Shown: positions 40,343-53,460 of the stretch, piece by piece
Layout of the letters: each line of letters starts with the position of its first letter
How positions within the stretch are numbered: position 1 is the first letter of the stretch
Origin: Prorocentrum cordatum
Taxonomy: Eukaryota; Sar; Dinophyceae; Prorocentrales; Prorocentraceae
Reading direction: 5' to 3'
DNA: 64,000 nt
Assembly (NCBI GenBank): GCA_963575745.1
Contig: CAUYUJ010019608.1
Coordinates: 23,501 to 87,500 of the forward strand
Made by a program: the position numbers and the translations under genes
Notes under the pieces: generated by a model
The model's database searches: none
Told to the model about the DNA's origin: nothing
What the model saw: the letters and a program-made list of their open reading frames with translations, nothing else

Positions 40343-41060
40343 TCAATGCATATACCGCCCATGTTTGGTTATGTTCCTGAGCTGCGTGGACGTTGGCGCC
40401 CCCGCGTTGAGGTCGTGCAAGGTGGAGACTGTCTTGTAGCAGTCCTCTAAGCTGCGGGTTGCCGCTAGCGTGCCCGCAGGATAGCTTGACCTCACCTGCA
40501 GTCGATGAATCTTGCAAAAGGCATCTTTCAGGTGCGCGACGGATTTGCCATTGCGCGTGTATCCACGCCGGATTAGGTTGCCACATCTGATGCCATGACC
40601 TTGTTTCTCGCCCCCAGCGCCCCTGGTCAACCGTCGGTAGCCAGAGCCGCTGCGGAGATTGACTTCTGCAGTGGGCTTAATGGCAGGTTGAACTACATTC
40701 TGAGGCTGCGCGTGAAGGTGGCGGGCAATTGCGCCTAGCTGCCGCCTCCGTTGTAGGTTCGCAGTTTCCTGCGCCCGCTGGAGCGAAGCGACGCGTTCCA
40801 TCAAACCAGACTTGATCTATAAAGGCATAAGCTAATGCCCCACGGAAGCCCACGTACATGTGAGCGACAAACTTCGCCACCTCCTTCTCGGCCCCCGCGC
40901 CCGCGAATTCTGAGCGTTGGATCGGGCGAAACTGTTTGGTGTGCTCGTACTGATCCAGCGATGCATCGCCGTCTTTGTGCGTTCGTGCATTTGACGGCAC
41001 ACTTGGTGTAGGTATAGTTGCTGAGTTGGCGTGCGCCAGATGTACCTCCGACGCATTTCA
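40343..41060 (-). CDS. Short unrecognised protein, broken between two frames
   Basis: The upstream block reads EVHLAHANSATIPTPSVPS, ARTHKDGDASLDQYEHTKQF, AGAEKEVAKFVAHMYVGFRG and ALAYAF. The frame then changes near 40800, and the second block reads GLMERVASLQRAQETANLQR, RQLGAIARHLHAQPQNVVQP, GNLIRRGYTRNGKSVAHLKD and LEDCYKTVSTLHDLNAG, ending at TGA (40345-40343). A TAG sits at the join in the second frame and could be a splice acceptor. I do not recognise the family; composition and length support real coding on the minus strand. Confidence 0.45.
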
Positions 41061-41099
41061 CGTAGCGATCAATAGTTTCCTCCTGTCCTCCTCTCAATC

Positions 41100-42900
41100 T
41101 CCTCGTCGCCGGACGTAGTTCGCAGCCTTCGGACATGTCATGGAGTGCTTCTGGGTCTCTCCCAGCTCACCACCCTCTCCACTGCATGTCGCGACACAGG
41201 CAAGGGGACGGGGTGGAGCTGTGGGCGGGGGGTGCGAGATGGAGGACACGAAAGAGGGGTACGAGGCGATCTAGGTGCGCTCGCACCATATCTCACAACC
41301 TACCAGCCCACCCATCCCTTACCACTGCACTGACTTGTTCTCTATCCGCCAACGGGTACCATATCGGACCTGCAACCCCAAAACGACACCCTCGTGTTGT
41401 GCGAAATCCCAAGAGGAGAGCTGTGCAAATTGCCAGGAGGGGGTGGCGGACGAGCAGGAGCAGGAGCAGGCTTTGAGCAGGGCGAGGGAGGGCAGAGGAA
41501 GAGGCAGACAGGCGCGGACCGCCCCCCGCGCCTGTGTCGCTTCCCCCTCGCCACCTCCTCGATTATCCTCAGAACCAAGACGAGGCCAGGACGAAGAGAA
41601 ACTCGGACTAGGATAAACCGAGAATCTCTGAGATCCCGCAAATTTGGAGAATCTCTTCGGGCGCCGCGGCCTTCTCAGAGCGTTGTAAGAGGGTACTGGA
41701 AAGCTCTGGAATGGATCTATCCTCGTCCTAGCCCCGCCCGCAGAACCTGTGTTGGCGCCAACGTGTGCTTGCCCAACGACTCCCTTCGACACGACGCTGG
41801 CGGTGTCACGACGGCCGCAACAGGACGAACGGGATAAATAGAATAAGAAAAACGCCATAAACACGAACTTTGGGCGCTCCGCGCAGGTTTCTTGGATCTG
41901 CGCTGGACCCTATTCTTTGGCGCGCGGAGCGCGCCAGGGGCGGCGCCGGAGGCGCCGCCAGGGGGCCCAGAAGAGGAGCGCCAGAAGTTTCTGTGCATGA
42001 CATTTATTCTTCTGCGGGTGGGCTAACACCAGGCGTCCGAAGGACCATCTACCCCTCGTCTCACCCCCAAGCCGGTCGGGTCCTGGCTCCGTCTTATGAG
42101 ACGGAGCCAGGACCGGGACGACCTCGAACACGGACCAATCGGGGATCTCTGAGACCTGGCGGTTCTAGAGGATGTACCCACGCATCCAGCGCCTCGATCT
42201 TTAGACACAAGCCCCCGACCTCTCCGACACCTCCCCAGGACTGGTGCCTCGTCCAAAGGCGTTTTTTGACGGTCCCGCGGCCCAGCAAAGGCCCCGAAAG
42301 GCCGTAAACGATGAACAACCTCCTCCGTCCCGCTGTTTTCGAGACGCCAGGATGTCTAAACATCGGGCGCCGCGACCCTTCCGGAGAGCTCCGAGAGCGC
42401 TCCGACGAGCGTTTCCGGGCACGACTAACCCCCCCACCCGGCCTCCCGTCGCGTCCCCGCCAGGCGCCTCCCAATGGGTCTCGAGCAAATGCGGTGAGAG
42501 CAGTGGACAAGGAACCCTTGTACAAGGAATCCAGGGTCTGGAAGCCGGTGGAGTTCCAATCGTGGACCGGCCATGGATGCGTCTACGTTCGCGCAATGCG
42601 CACTCTCGAAACCAGCGAGGATTCGTGAACGTGTACGTCCTTCTTTCGCTCCTGAGGAAGGAGGGAGGTGCGAATACGTTGAGGTTAAACTTAACACGGG
42701 TTTGCAAAAACAGCAAAGTTAACATCCTCGGTTGTCGCGTATATATAACAGCTCCGAGGCGTGGCAGAAAATAAAACTAGGACTGAAAAAGCTAAAAAAG
42801 GCGCAGCGACGAGGCATGAAACAAACAAGGTCTTTGCTAGCAGGATGAAGCACAACGAAATGTTGTGGGTGCCCTCGGCATTGCATTCTAGTTCTGCAAG
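41100..42900. repeat. Gene-poor stretch with dispersed repeat copies
   Basis: No persistent protein-like frame is seen. Two segments recur elsewhere. CGTTTTTTGACGGTCCCG at 42260-42277 with the following ~90 bases matches 56931-57025. GGGTCTGGAAGCCGGTGG at about 42535 with its flanks matches about 47303-47345. Both look like old copies of interspersed elements. Confidence 0.6.
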
Positions 42901-42904
42901 GAAT

Positions 42905-45900
42905 TACCGCCCGTGGCTGTGCCGGCGGTTTTGCTGGTGATTGTGCTGGTGATTGCGCTGCTGCTGGTTGTGCTGGTGGTTGCGCTGATGATTGTGCTGC
43001 TGGTTGTTCCTGATGGTTGTGCTTCTAGTTGTGCTGGTGGTGGTTGTGCTTGTGGTCACGCTGGTTGTTGTGCGGGTGGTTGTGCTGGTGGCTGCGCTGG
43101 TGGTGGTTGTGCCAGTGGTGATGCTGGTGCTCATGCTGGCGGTTGCTGGTGGTTGTGCTGGTGGTTGTGCGGGTGGTTGTGCGGGTGGTCGCGCGGGTGG
43201 TTGTGCGAGTGGAAATGCTGGTGGTTGCGCTGGTGGTTGTGAAGGTGGTTGTGCGGGTGGTTGTGCTGGTGGTTACGCTGGTGGTGATTGTGTTGGTGGT
43301 TGCGCTGGCGCTTGTGTGGTGGATGTGCTAGCAGTCGTGCTGGTGGTTGTGCCGGTGGTTGTGCTGGTGATCTTGCTGGTGGTTGCTGGTTGTCGTGCGG
43401 GTGGTTGTGCTTGTGGTTGCGCTGGTGGTGGTTGGCCTGGTGGTTGTGTTGGTGGTTGTGCTGGTGGTTGTGCTGATGGTTGTGCTGGTGTCTGGGCTGG
43501 TGGTCGTGCGGGTGGTTGTACTGATGGTTGTGCCGGTGGTTGTGCTGGTGGTTGTGCCGGTGGTTGTGCCTGTGGTGGTTGTGTTGGTGGTTGTGCTGGT
43601 GGTTGTGCTGGTGGTTGTGCTGGTGGTCGTGCTGGTGGTTGTGCTGGTGGTTGTCCGAGTGGTTGTGCTGGTGGTTGTGCTGGTGGCTGTGCCTGTGGTT
43701 GTGCTGGTGATCCTTCGGGTGGTCGCGCTCCAGGGGTGGTGCTGGTGGTTCTGACTGTGGTGGTTGTGCGGTTGGTTGTGCTGGTGGTTGTGCTAATGCT
43801 TGTGCTGGTGGTCGTGCGGGTTGTTGTGCGGATGATGGTGCTGGTGGTTGTGCTGGCAATCGTGCTGGTGGTTGCACGGATGGCTGTGCGGGGTTGTGCT
43901 GGTGGTTGTCTCGGTGGTTGCTCTGGTGGTTGTGCGAGTGGTTGTGCTGGCGGTCATTGTGCAGATGGTCCTACGATTGGCTGTGCTGGCGGTCATGCTA
44001 CTGGTCGTGCTGGTGGTTGTGCTGGTGGTTGCGCTTGTCTAGTGCTGGTGATTCTGCTGGTGGTTGTCGTGGTGGTTGTGCTGGCAGTTGAGCTGGTGGT
44101 TGTGCTGGTGGTTGTGATGGTGGTGATGCTGGTGGGAGTGCGGGTGGTTGAACGGGTGGTTGTGCAGGTTGTTGTTGTGCTGGTGATGTTGTGCTGGTGG
44201 TTGTGCGAGTGGTTGTGCTGATGGTTATGCTGGTAGTTGCGCTTGTGGTTGCGCTGCTGGTGGTTGTGCTGGTGGCTGTGATGGTGGTAGCGCTCGAGGT
44301 GATTGTGCGGGTGGTTGTGCGTGAGGTGGTCCTGGTGGTTGTGCTGGTGGTTGTGCTGGTGGTTTCGCGGGTGGTCGTGCTGGTGGTTCTGCTGGTGGTT
44401 CATGGGGTGATTGTGCTGGAGGTGGTGTTGGTGATTGCGATGATGGTTGTGCTGAAAGCTGTGCTGGTGGTTGTAAGGGTCCTTGTTCTGGTGGCTGCGC
44501 TGGTGGTGGTCGTGATGGTGGTCGTGCGGGTAATTGTGCTGGTGGTTCTGCTGGTGATTCTGCTGGTTGTTGTGCTGGTGGTTGTGCTGGTGGTGGATTT
44601 GCTGTTGGTTGTGCGGGTGGATGTGCTTGTGGTTGCGCTAGTGGTTGTGCGGGTGGTTGTGCTAGTGGTTGGGATGACGGTTGTGCTTGTGGTGTTCGCG
44701 CTGGTGGTTGTGCGGGTGGTTGTGCGGGTGGTCGCGCGGGTTGTTGTGCGAGTGGTAATGCTGGTGGATGAGCGGGTGGTTGCGCTGGTGGTGGTTGTTC
44801 GGGTGGCTGTGCCGTTGGTTGGCTGGTGGATTTGCTGGTGGTTGAGCGGATGATTGTGCTAGTAGTTGAGCGGGTGGTTATGCTGGTGGTGATGCTGGTT
44901 GTTGGGTTGGTGGTGGTTGTGCGGGTGGTTGTGCCGGTGATTGTGCCGGTCGGTGGATGTGGTGGTTGTGCTAGTGGCTGCGCGGGTGGATTTGCTGGTG
45001 GTTGTACGAGGCTGGTCGTGCTGGTGGATGTCATGGTGCTGATTGTGCGGGTGGTTGTGTTGGTTGTTGTGCGGGTGGTGTTGCTAGCTGGTGGTTGTCG
45101 TGCGGGTGGTTGTGCGGGTGGTTGTGCTGATGGTTTTCGTTTGGTTGGTTGTGCTGGTGGCTGTTATGATGGTTGTGCTGATGGTTGCGCTGGTGGTTGT
45201 GCTGTTGGTTGTGCTGTTGGCGGCTGTGTTGTTGGTTGTAGTGCTGGCGGTCGTGCGGATAGTTGTGCTGGTGGTTGCGCAGGAAGTGGTCTTGCGGGCG
45301 GCTGTGCGGGTGGTCGTGCGGGTGGTGGTTGTGCTGGTGGTTGTGCTGGAGGAGTGTGGTGGTTGTTGTGCTGGCTGTTTTGATGGTGGTCGTGCTGGTG
45401 GTTGTGCGTGGTGTTGTGCTGGTGGTTGTGCGGGTGGTTATGCTGTTGGTTGTGCTTGTGGTGGTTGTGCTTGTGGTGGGTGTGCGGGTGGTTGTGCTGA
45501 AAATTTGTGTTTGCGGTTGTTTGGCTGACGATTGTGCGGGTGGTTGTGCTGGTGGTTGTTGTGGTGGTGGCTGTGCGAGTGACCGTGCTGGTGTTTGCGC
45601 TGGTGATTGTGCTGGTGGTTGTGCTTGAGGGGTGTGCTGGTGGTTGTTGGGCTGGCGCTTGTGCGGGAAGCTGCGGTGCTGGTTGTAATGGTGTTCGTGC
45701 GAGTTGTTGTGTTGGTGGCTCTGCGGGTGGATGTGCTGGTGGTAGTGGCTCGGGTGGTTTGTGCTGGTGCTCGTGCGAGTGGTTGTGCTGGTGTTTGTGC
45801 TGGTGTTCGTGCGGGTGGTTGTGCTGGTGGCTCGTGGTTGTGCTGGTGGTGGTTGTGCTGGTGATTGTGTTGGTGGTCCTGCTGGTGGTTGTGCTGGTAT

Positions 45901-46240
45901 GTGTTGGGCTGGCGATTGTGCGGATGGTTGTGTGAGTGGTTGTGCTGGTGGTGGCTGTGCGGGTTGTCGTGCTGGTGGCTGTGCTGTATTGGGGGGTTGT
46001 GCGGGTGGTTGTGCGGGAGGTTGTGCTGGTGGTTGTGCTTGTGGTTTTGCTGGTGGTTGTGCTGGTTGTCGTGCTCGATGTTTTGCTGCTGGTGGTTGTG
46101 CTGGTGGTTGTGCCTGTGGTTGTGCTGGCTGTTTTGCTGGTGGTTGTGTGAATGGTTGTGCCGGTGGTAGTGCTGATGGCAGTTGTGCTGGTGGTTACCC
46201 TGGTGTTTGTGCTGGTGTTCCAACATGTGGCTGTGCTGGT
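42905..46240. repeat. 3.3-kb minisatellite of a 12-bp GGTGGTTGTGCT unit
   Basis: The plus strand is almost purely G and T with one C per unit, as hundreds of imperfect 12-mers with TGC/CGG substitutions. Since 12 is a multiple of three, all frames stay open for long distances. They read Gly-Gly-Cys-Ala, Val-Val-Leu-Val or Trp-Leu-Cys-Trp on plus and His-Asn-His-Gln, Pro-Ala-Gln-Pro or Thr-Thr-Ser-Thr on minus. These frames do not show a gene. Confidence 0.95.
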
Positions 46241-47090
46241 GCTCGCACGAGCAATGACCGCCAACACGACCCGCCATCACAATCGCCAGCCCAACAATCA
46301 CCAACACAACCCTCAAGCACAACCAGCACCAGCAAAACAATCACCAAGAAAACCACACCCCAGCAAAAAACAAACACAGCGCAACCACCATCGCAACCAG
46401 CAGCGCGACCACCATCGCAACCACCAACACAAACACAAACACGACCAACAGCACAACCACCCGCACAACCACCATCACAGCAACCAGCACGAACACCAGC
46501 ACAACCAAAAGCACAACCACGAGCACAACCAGGGACGCAACCACCAACAGCAAAACATCGAGCACAACCACCAACACAACCACCAACACAACCACCAGCA
46601 CAACCAACGACGCAACCACCAGCAGCAAAGCCTCGAGCACAACCACCAGCACAACCACCAACACAATCATCAACACAACCACCAACGTCACCACCATTTC
46701 AACCACCAACAGAATCACCAGCACAACCACCCGCACAACCACCAGCACACCAGCATGACCACGCACAACCACCAGCAGAATCACCAACACTACCGCCAAC
46801 ACCGACAACGGCACAACAACCACCGCGACAACCCGCACAACCACCAACACACCAACCGACGCAACCACCTCGGCAACCACCCGCACAACACCCAGCATAA
46901 CCACCAGCAAAACCACCAGCGCAAAAACCAGCGCAACCACCAGCACGGTCACCCGCACAACCGCCACCAGCACAACCACCAACACAACCACCCGCACAAC
47001 CAACAACACAACCACCATCGCAACTACCAGCACAGCCACCCGCACAACCACCAGCGTAACCACCAGCACCACCACCCTGCACAACCAACA
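46241..47090. repeat. 0.85-kb minisatellite, same unit in inverted orientation
   Basis: From about 46260 the plus strand changes to AACCACCAGCAC units, the reverse complement of the preceding array. The junction is the near-palindrome TGCTCGCACGAGCA at 46240-46253. The two arms could form a hairpin several hundred base pairs long. Confidence 0.95.
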
Positions 47091-47099
47091 ACACGACGA

Positions 47100-48410
47100 T
47101 GTCATACACATCGTCATGTTTGAAAACTAAGTCTTTGAGTAGGACTCACGCGACGATCCCATGGCATGGGACAAAACAAATAATGTTACAAACATGATTT
47201 GAACGTAGGTCCGCGAGGCTGAGGCCGGGCATGCCGTCCTAGTTCGCTGAACTCCATGTACAGTGAGGGCATCGAAGCAGGAACCCTTTGATAAGGAACC
47301 AGGGGTCTGGAAGCCGGTGGGATTTCAAACGTGGATCTGCCATGAATACCAGCGCCACCCACATCCGATAAGGAATCTTCCAGGGTCTTCAACCTCCTGG
47401 GAGCATTCCTTCACGAACGCCCCCATCAGAAGGGGGAGGAACATTGACCTGGAATCGGAGATGTACCGCCGACGGAGCGGCGACAAGTCCCCGAGAGCGA
47501 AGACGCAGGCTCCGATCGCCGATGAGTGGGCGATTGGGGGAATGACGCTTCCCCCTGGCTGCGGCTGTGCTGGCCAAACCTGCTGCCCACCGACGCCGGC
47601 CGAACAGAAGAGCGCCCCCCGGCCTGGATCTCAGCCTCCTTGGCGGCCTTGAGCTCCTGCAAGAGAACGTGACGGCAGAACCAGCGGTGCGATGACACGT
47701 AGCATCAAAGGAATATGCTTGCACTTGTACCTTCACTCTGTAACAGGTTGGAAGGCCCTCGATATTCCTGAGGGGCCCTCGACAAGATGCGATCGACGGA
47801 TTTGCTCAGATGGGATCGTGGGGGGCCAATGGGTCAGATCCCCCTTACAAGCCGCTTCCTCACAAAACGTTCAAAAGTTGCTTGCAACCGCAATCTCGTC
47901 GAGACAATCTGCCAGCGCGGGATCACTGATCCTGTATCGCAGGAAAAGCTTGAGCTGGGACGCTCGGCATCGTCACGTGCTGCTTGCATTAGGTCGATCG
48001 GACTTGGTCATGTCCAACGAGAAGGACGCCCACAGAGCCCGGTGGAAGACGCGAGGCGCAAGATGTCCACAACCAGTGCGTGCTGTGTCGAAACGTCAGT
48101 ATCCGGCTTGTTTGCTCACTCATAGAGCGTAGCTGACGAGAATAATGGCGATTACGTTCCTCTGCTTGCGAATTCGAGACGCAATCCTCGAAAGCCTTGG
48201 CGTCGCTCAGCGCGTCCTTCTGCGTCTCGGAGAGGTTCGACTCGAATGTTTCCTGGCGGCCGAACGCGCCATCCACTTGCTGAGCTAGAGACCAAGCAGG
48301 CGACGAGGGCAATACGCACAGGCATACCTGCACGGCGACAATTGGGAAGAGGCCGCAGCTCCCCAAGGCTACCCACCATCCCCCGCCGACATCGCACGCT
48401 GGCTGAGGAG
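47100..48410. other. Gene-poor stretch
   Basis: GC-moderate, non-periodic DNA with only short frames on both strands. The segment 47281-47350 is a copy of the repeat near 42510-42580. I can support no gene, RNA or regulatory element. Confidence 0.5.
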
Positions 48411-48419
48411 TGCCCCGAT

Positions 48420-49205
48420 TGGAGTGGCTTGGATGATGATCAAAATGCTGACAACGATGAGGCTGACAATGATAATGCTAATGATGACACTGAGGATGAT
48501 CCGGATCATCATCATAACCACCATCATCACCGTAGCATCTCCCTCGACCTCATCAGCACCAGCCACATCAACACGATCATATCATCACACTTGTCACTAT
48601 CAGAAATCTCGCCGTCATCGCATAATCATCGGCAGCAGCATCAGCACTAACGTCAGAAGGGGCGGCATCAGCATCATTCATGGAAACATCAACACACTCA
48701 TCATCTCATCATTATTCGCAACAACATGATCTGCGTCATCATCGACATCGCATTAGCAGCACCGTCATTATCATCATGACAATCAGCATCAGCACCGTCA
48801 TCTCATTATCAACGTCACCATCGTCAACGGAACTATCACCTTCACCACCATCATCACCATAATCACCACCATCATCATCATCACCAGCAGCATCAACATC
48901 ATCATCACCATCAGCATCAGACATAAACCGCATCATCACCATCAGCATCAGCATCAGCATCAGCATCAGCATCAGCATCAGCATCACCAACATTATCATC
49001 ACCACCACCACCATCATCATCATCATCAGCATCATCACCATCATCATCATCATCATCCTCATCCTCATCATCATCATCATCATCCTCATCATCATCATCA
49101 TCATCATCATCATCAGCATCATCAGCATCATCAGCATCATCAGTATAAGCATCAGCATCAGCATCATCATCCTCATCATCAGCAGCAGCTGCATCATCAT
49201 CATGA
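48420..49205. repeat. CATCAT/CATCAG microsatellite
   Basis: Nearly 800 bases of ATCATCACC, CATCAG and CATCAT steps. Its open frames are Met-, Asp- or His-rich. Purest between 48940 and 49200. Confidence 0.95.
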
Positions 49206-49534
49206 CAATGCACATATCAACGGCATCAGGGGGGGGCCTGCGAGGGGGGTCCGAAAGTGGCTGGGGGAAGTCCGATCTGTGGTGGGGGAGGGCAGTCCCA
49301 GGTCAGACCGCCCACCCCCCCAGGAGTCCAGGCGGGTCCCAGGGGTTGGCGCCAGCAGGGGTCCCCGGCGAGATCCCGCCATCAGGGTCGGCGGTGCAGG
49401 CCGCACCGCCTTCACCATCAAAGCGTTCTCCCTCGCGAGGCATTCTGGGAGTCAACTTGCCAGCTTGTTACTTTCTGTTCATTGCTTAGGGGGCAGAAAC
49501 GCAGTGTTGCCCTTCGAAGCTTGCTACAGCGAAG

Positions 49535-49910
49535 CTGAGGTACGTCCAACGCGGATCACCTCGGTACCTCGCCGCCCCCTTGGGGGGCTTGCGATCTGCG
49601 CAACTGTCCCCAGTTTCGTGGCCTCCTGGGAGGCCCAGCGGAGGTACGTCCCACGCGGACCACCACTATAGCTCGCGGTGCCCTGGGTGGCTGCCCCTGG
49701 GGGGGCTTGCGATCTGGTCAACTGTCGCCACTTCCGTGGGCTGCTGAGAGGCCCAGCGGAGGTACGTCCCACGCGGATCACCTCGGTACCTCGCCGCCCC
49801 CTGGGGGGCTTGCGATCGGCGCAACTGTCGCCAGTTTCGTGGCCTCCTGGGATGCCCAGTGCAGGTACGTCCCACGCGGACCACCACTACAGCGGGCGCC
49901 CCTGGCCTCT
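49535..49910. repeat. Tandem array of alternating ~103- and ~118-bp units
   Basis: Four units begin GAGGTACGTCC-ACGCGGA and end GAGGCCCAGCG, at about 49540, 49642, 49760 and 49863. The first and third share GGATCACCTCGGTACCTCGC; the second and fourth share GGACCACCACTA. This ABAB order indicates duplication of a two-unit block. The surrounding 49210-50340 carries CTTGGGGGCC-type dispersed repeats and no gene. Confidence 0.85.
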
Positions 49911-50365
49911 GGGAAGCAGCTCTGGAGGGGAAGGATCGCGGGCCGCTGGGGGGGGCTCTGAAGCAGTCTGGGATAGACGTTGGACCCCCATTGGACCGCC
50001 TTGGAAGGTTCGTGGGCCGAGCAGGCGGGCAAACAAACATCTTACAAGCAACGATGGATCATTAAAGATTTGCCCGTCGCGGGCCCCGCTTGAGTGCCCT
50101 CTGGGAGCGCCTTGAAGCGTCTTGGGGGCCCCTGGGGCTACTTGGAGCCACCGTGGGCGTCCTGGAATGCTCTTGGCCCGTGTCCGATGCCTCTGGCATC
50201 GTGTTGGGGTGTCCTGGAGTCGGTTCGCCAGCTTGTCATTTTTTTCTCGCGTACGAGCAGAAGTGCACCGTTGCCCTTCGAAGCTGGCTACAGTGCTACA
50301 ACGAAGCTGCTGCCGACTTGAACCCTCAAAGGGATACGTGCCCTTTACACTCTGCCATAGGAATG

Positions 50366-50366
50366 G

Positions 50367-50397
<31 letters not shown>

Positions 50398-50622
50398 CAT
50401 ACATACATACATACATACATACATACATACATACATACATACATACATACATGCAGGCAGGCAGGCAGGCAGGCAGACATGCATGCATACATACATGCAC
50501 ACATACATACACGCATACATGCATACATGCATACATGCATACACGCATACACGCATACATACATACACGCATACATGCATACATACATACATACATACAT
50601 ACATACATACATACATACATAC

Positions 50623-50653
<31 letters not shown>

Positions 50654-51105
50654 CATACATACATACATACATACATACACACATACATACATACATACAT
50701 ACATACATACATGCATTCATGCATACATACATACATACATACATACACGCACACATGCATGCATGCATGCATACGTACAGACAGTCAGACAGACAGACAG
50801 ACAGACAGACATGCATGCACACCTGCAAGCATGCATACATACATGCATGCACGCATGCGTGTATCTCACATACATACGTGCATACATACATACCATACCA
50901 TACCATGCCATGCCATACAATGCCATGCCATGGCATACCATACCATACCATACCATACCATACGTACTTGCGTGACACCATATACCACACTATACCATAC
51001 CATACATACCATACCATACCATACCATACATACCATACCATACCATACCATACCATACCATACCATATACTATACCATACCATGTACGTACATACCTACA
51101 CACAT
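50366..51105. repeat. ATAC tetranucleotide array with CATGC, CAGACAGA and ATACC sub-blocks
   Basis: About 740 bases: pure ATAC (50366-50450, 50575-50715), GCAGGCAGGCAG (50453-50475), ATGCATGC blocks, AGACAGACAGAC (50775-50808), and the pentamer ATACC (50893-51080). Frames across it are His-Thr-Tyr-Ile or Met-Tyr-Val-Cys repeats. Confidence 0.95.
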
Positions 51106-53400
51106 ACACAGTGAGAATCAGGCCGCCGATGCTCAACGCCCGCCACTATCATCTGCCAAACAGCCCGCAGCAAATGCCTGCCTGGGGCCCAGCCACGAAG
51201 AAGAGGATGCACCCCCAGCAGGCGAAACACGAGTCAGCTGCTCGCGAGTTTGGACAGCAGCTTACGCAGGCAGGCGCACGCTGGCCCAGTGGAAACTCTG
51301 GGCGGCTGCCGGCCCCTCGCTCCGAATGAGGCGGGCTCGGCACTCTACACGACGTCCCCTCCGCGCGCGCTCCCCGGTGCCGATCCGGGCAGAGGGAAGC
51401 GCGCGGTGCCTTCATCTGCTTCAGGATCCCGAACACCTCGCTCGAAGCCGGCACATACGCCTGTTCCGGCGGTTCCAACACGCCCGCTCGGCACGAGTGT
51501 GCTTTCGGGATTGCGTACTCATGTGGGCGCGGCGGCACACAACTGCCGACTCGTAAGGAGAAGGCAACTCTAACCGAGCACCTTGCACGTACGTCATGCC
51601 GCCCACTGCGGAGAGTGAAGCCGCAACCAATTGTGACTAAGAGTCGGCCCCTCATCGTGACTAAGAGTCGGCCCCTCAGCGAGCACGAGACTATACGGGA
51701 CACCGAAGGCAAATCGACCCAAACCAATCCACCGCACAAAGCGGAAAAACAAGCGGTGAGAGGGAAGACAGAGCGGAAGGAGGCAAGGAAGGGAGGAAGG
51801 AGGGAGGGGAAGATGGAGGAGCATTGAGAGAAGAAGGCGGGACTTGAAGGAGTGGAAGCCGAGGAGGGAGTGGAGGAGGGAGTGGAGAGACTGATCCAAG
51901 GGAGGGACTCTGGGGTTGTGGATGCCATGACCATGGACACTCTAACAATCCTATCATGGAATAAAACATGTGTTTAAACTGTGTAAAACATGTTCCAACA
52001 ATGTGTCAAACATGTTACATGTTGAACATGTTTGAAACATTTTTCTAGACATCTGGAAATTATTTTGCAGCATGCTTCCTCTCCACCAATCGACTTCCAC
52101 CATTCTGGGGGGAGAGAAAGAGCTGCCTGCTTGAAGGTGGGCTGCTGGCCGTAGTAGCCCGTGCCAGGGCCTGAAGCGATGCGCACAGGCCATGTGCGCG
52201 GCTTCGCGAGGGTCCCAGTCGGCGTCAACCTCGATCATGGATCCTCGATCCTGCTCGATCCTCGATCCTCCTGGATGCTCGATCCTCCCCGATCCTCTTC
52301 GATTCTCGACTTCCCTCGATCCTCCTCCTGGTGCATCCTCGAATTACCTCCCCCTGCTCTCTCGAACTCTCTCCCCCCGCTCCCCCTGCCCCCTCGCCCG
52401 TGTGGCCACACTTGGCCCCCGGCTGTCCTCCGCGGGCCCCCCCTCGTGTCCTTGCCCGCCTCCCCCAACACGTGCAGCCAGGGCGCGCTGACAGCACAGG
52501 ACAGGTCGGCAGAGACACCAAACCTCGAAGTGCGAGGCGGGGGTGTACCCAAACAGCGGAACAGACAAAAGCATTACACCAGAGAAAAAAAAAATCAAAG
52601 GATGGTTTGATCGATAAAAAGATCGACCGGGAACCCGGGAACCAAGAACCCACCGAACTCGGCCCGGAACCAATAACCAAAAACCCGGGAACCTGGAACC
52701 GGGAACCCAGGAACCCAGCCAGCCACCAAAATCGGCGGGACAGTTTCGCCACAATCTTCCAATTTCCGCTAGGACCCCTTCAGTGCAAGCACTGATGGGG
52801 GAATAAACACAAACTTTTGAGATCCACACGCCGATCCAAGGAATCCGCGCGGACCTTCACACGTGGATGTGTATGCCTCTTTGTGCTTCGGCGATAGCCA
52901 CCGCCTGGAATTTCGGGGACCTCGGCAGGCAGTGGACATCGATACACTTTTGGCCCCCCAGCGCCCGAATATATACATGAACACCTGCCGCCGAGGTCCC
53001 CGAATGTCGATCCCCAGACTGTGATTGTGGATAAACTCCCGCCCTGGACGAAGGTCCACGCGGACTTCTTGGATCGGCACTGGACCCACCCTCTCGGGCA
53101 TGCGTAGACACGCCACGGGCGGCGCTGGAGGCGCCGCGGCACCGCCAAAGGATCCAGCGCCGACCTGAGTTATCTAGGCGGACTCCCGAGTTCATTGTTT
53201 ACGCCTCGAGTTGAGAGGAGCGCTAGGAGGCTCCTCGCGACTAGGCAACCACATGTGAACATGTGAGCTATACCTCCGCAGGTAAGATTTCCAGGAAACC
53301 AGCTGGGGGTCCGAACTTGAAGGATATCTGCAGCCAAGTGAACCGCAGGAGGCAACTCCAGGGAGGTCTTCGTGGAACGATCACGTAGGGTCTATTAAGA
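51106..53400. other. Gene-poor stretch with small repeats
   Basis: Contains an ACATGTT-rich palindromic patch (51965-52045), TCGATCCTC repeats (52235-52340) and a GGGAACC repeat (52625-52725). The remaining sequence, including 52800-53200, is moderately GC-rich with only short frames. No gene is supportable. Confidence 0.55.
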
Positions 53401-53460
53401 CTGATGAAAGAAGCCACTGAGCCAAATACGCCGACCCTATCGGCGTGTGGAAGACGTCTT

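Noticed and set aside
42992-44221. 409-residue Val/Leu/Gly/Cys-rich frame as a membrane or cysteine-rich secreted protein
   Set aside because: It is a translation of the 12-bp minisatellite; all six frames are open for similar lengths and none has a non-repetitive flank.
48739-49215. Met/Asp-rich frames across the CATCAT array
   Set aside because: Microsatellite translation.
49535-50100. CRISPR-like array because of regular ~100-bp periodicity
   Set aside because: The whole unit is conserved rather than a short repeat with unrelated spacers; it is a higher-order tandem repeat.
50090-51556. 488-residue His/Thr/Tyr-rich protein
   Set aside because: The centre is an ATAC microsatellite and the ends have no protein-like character.
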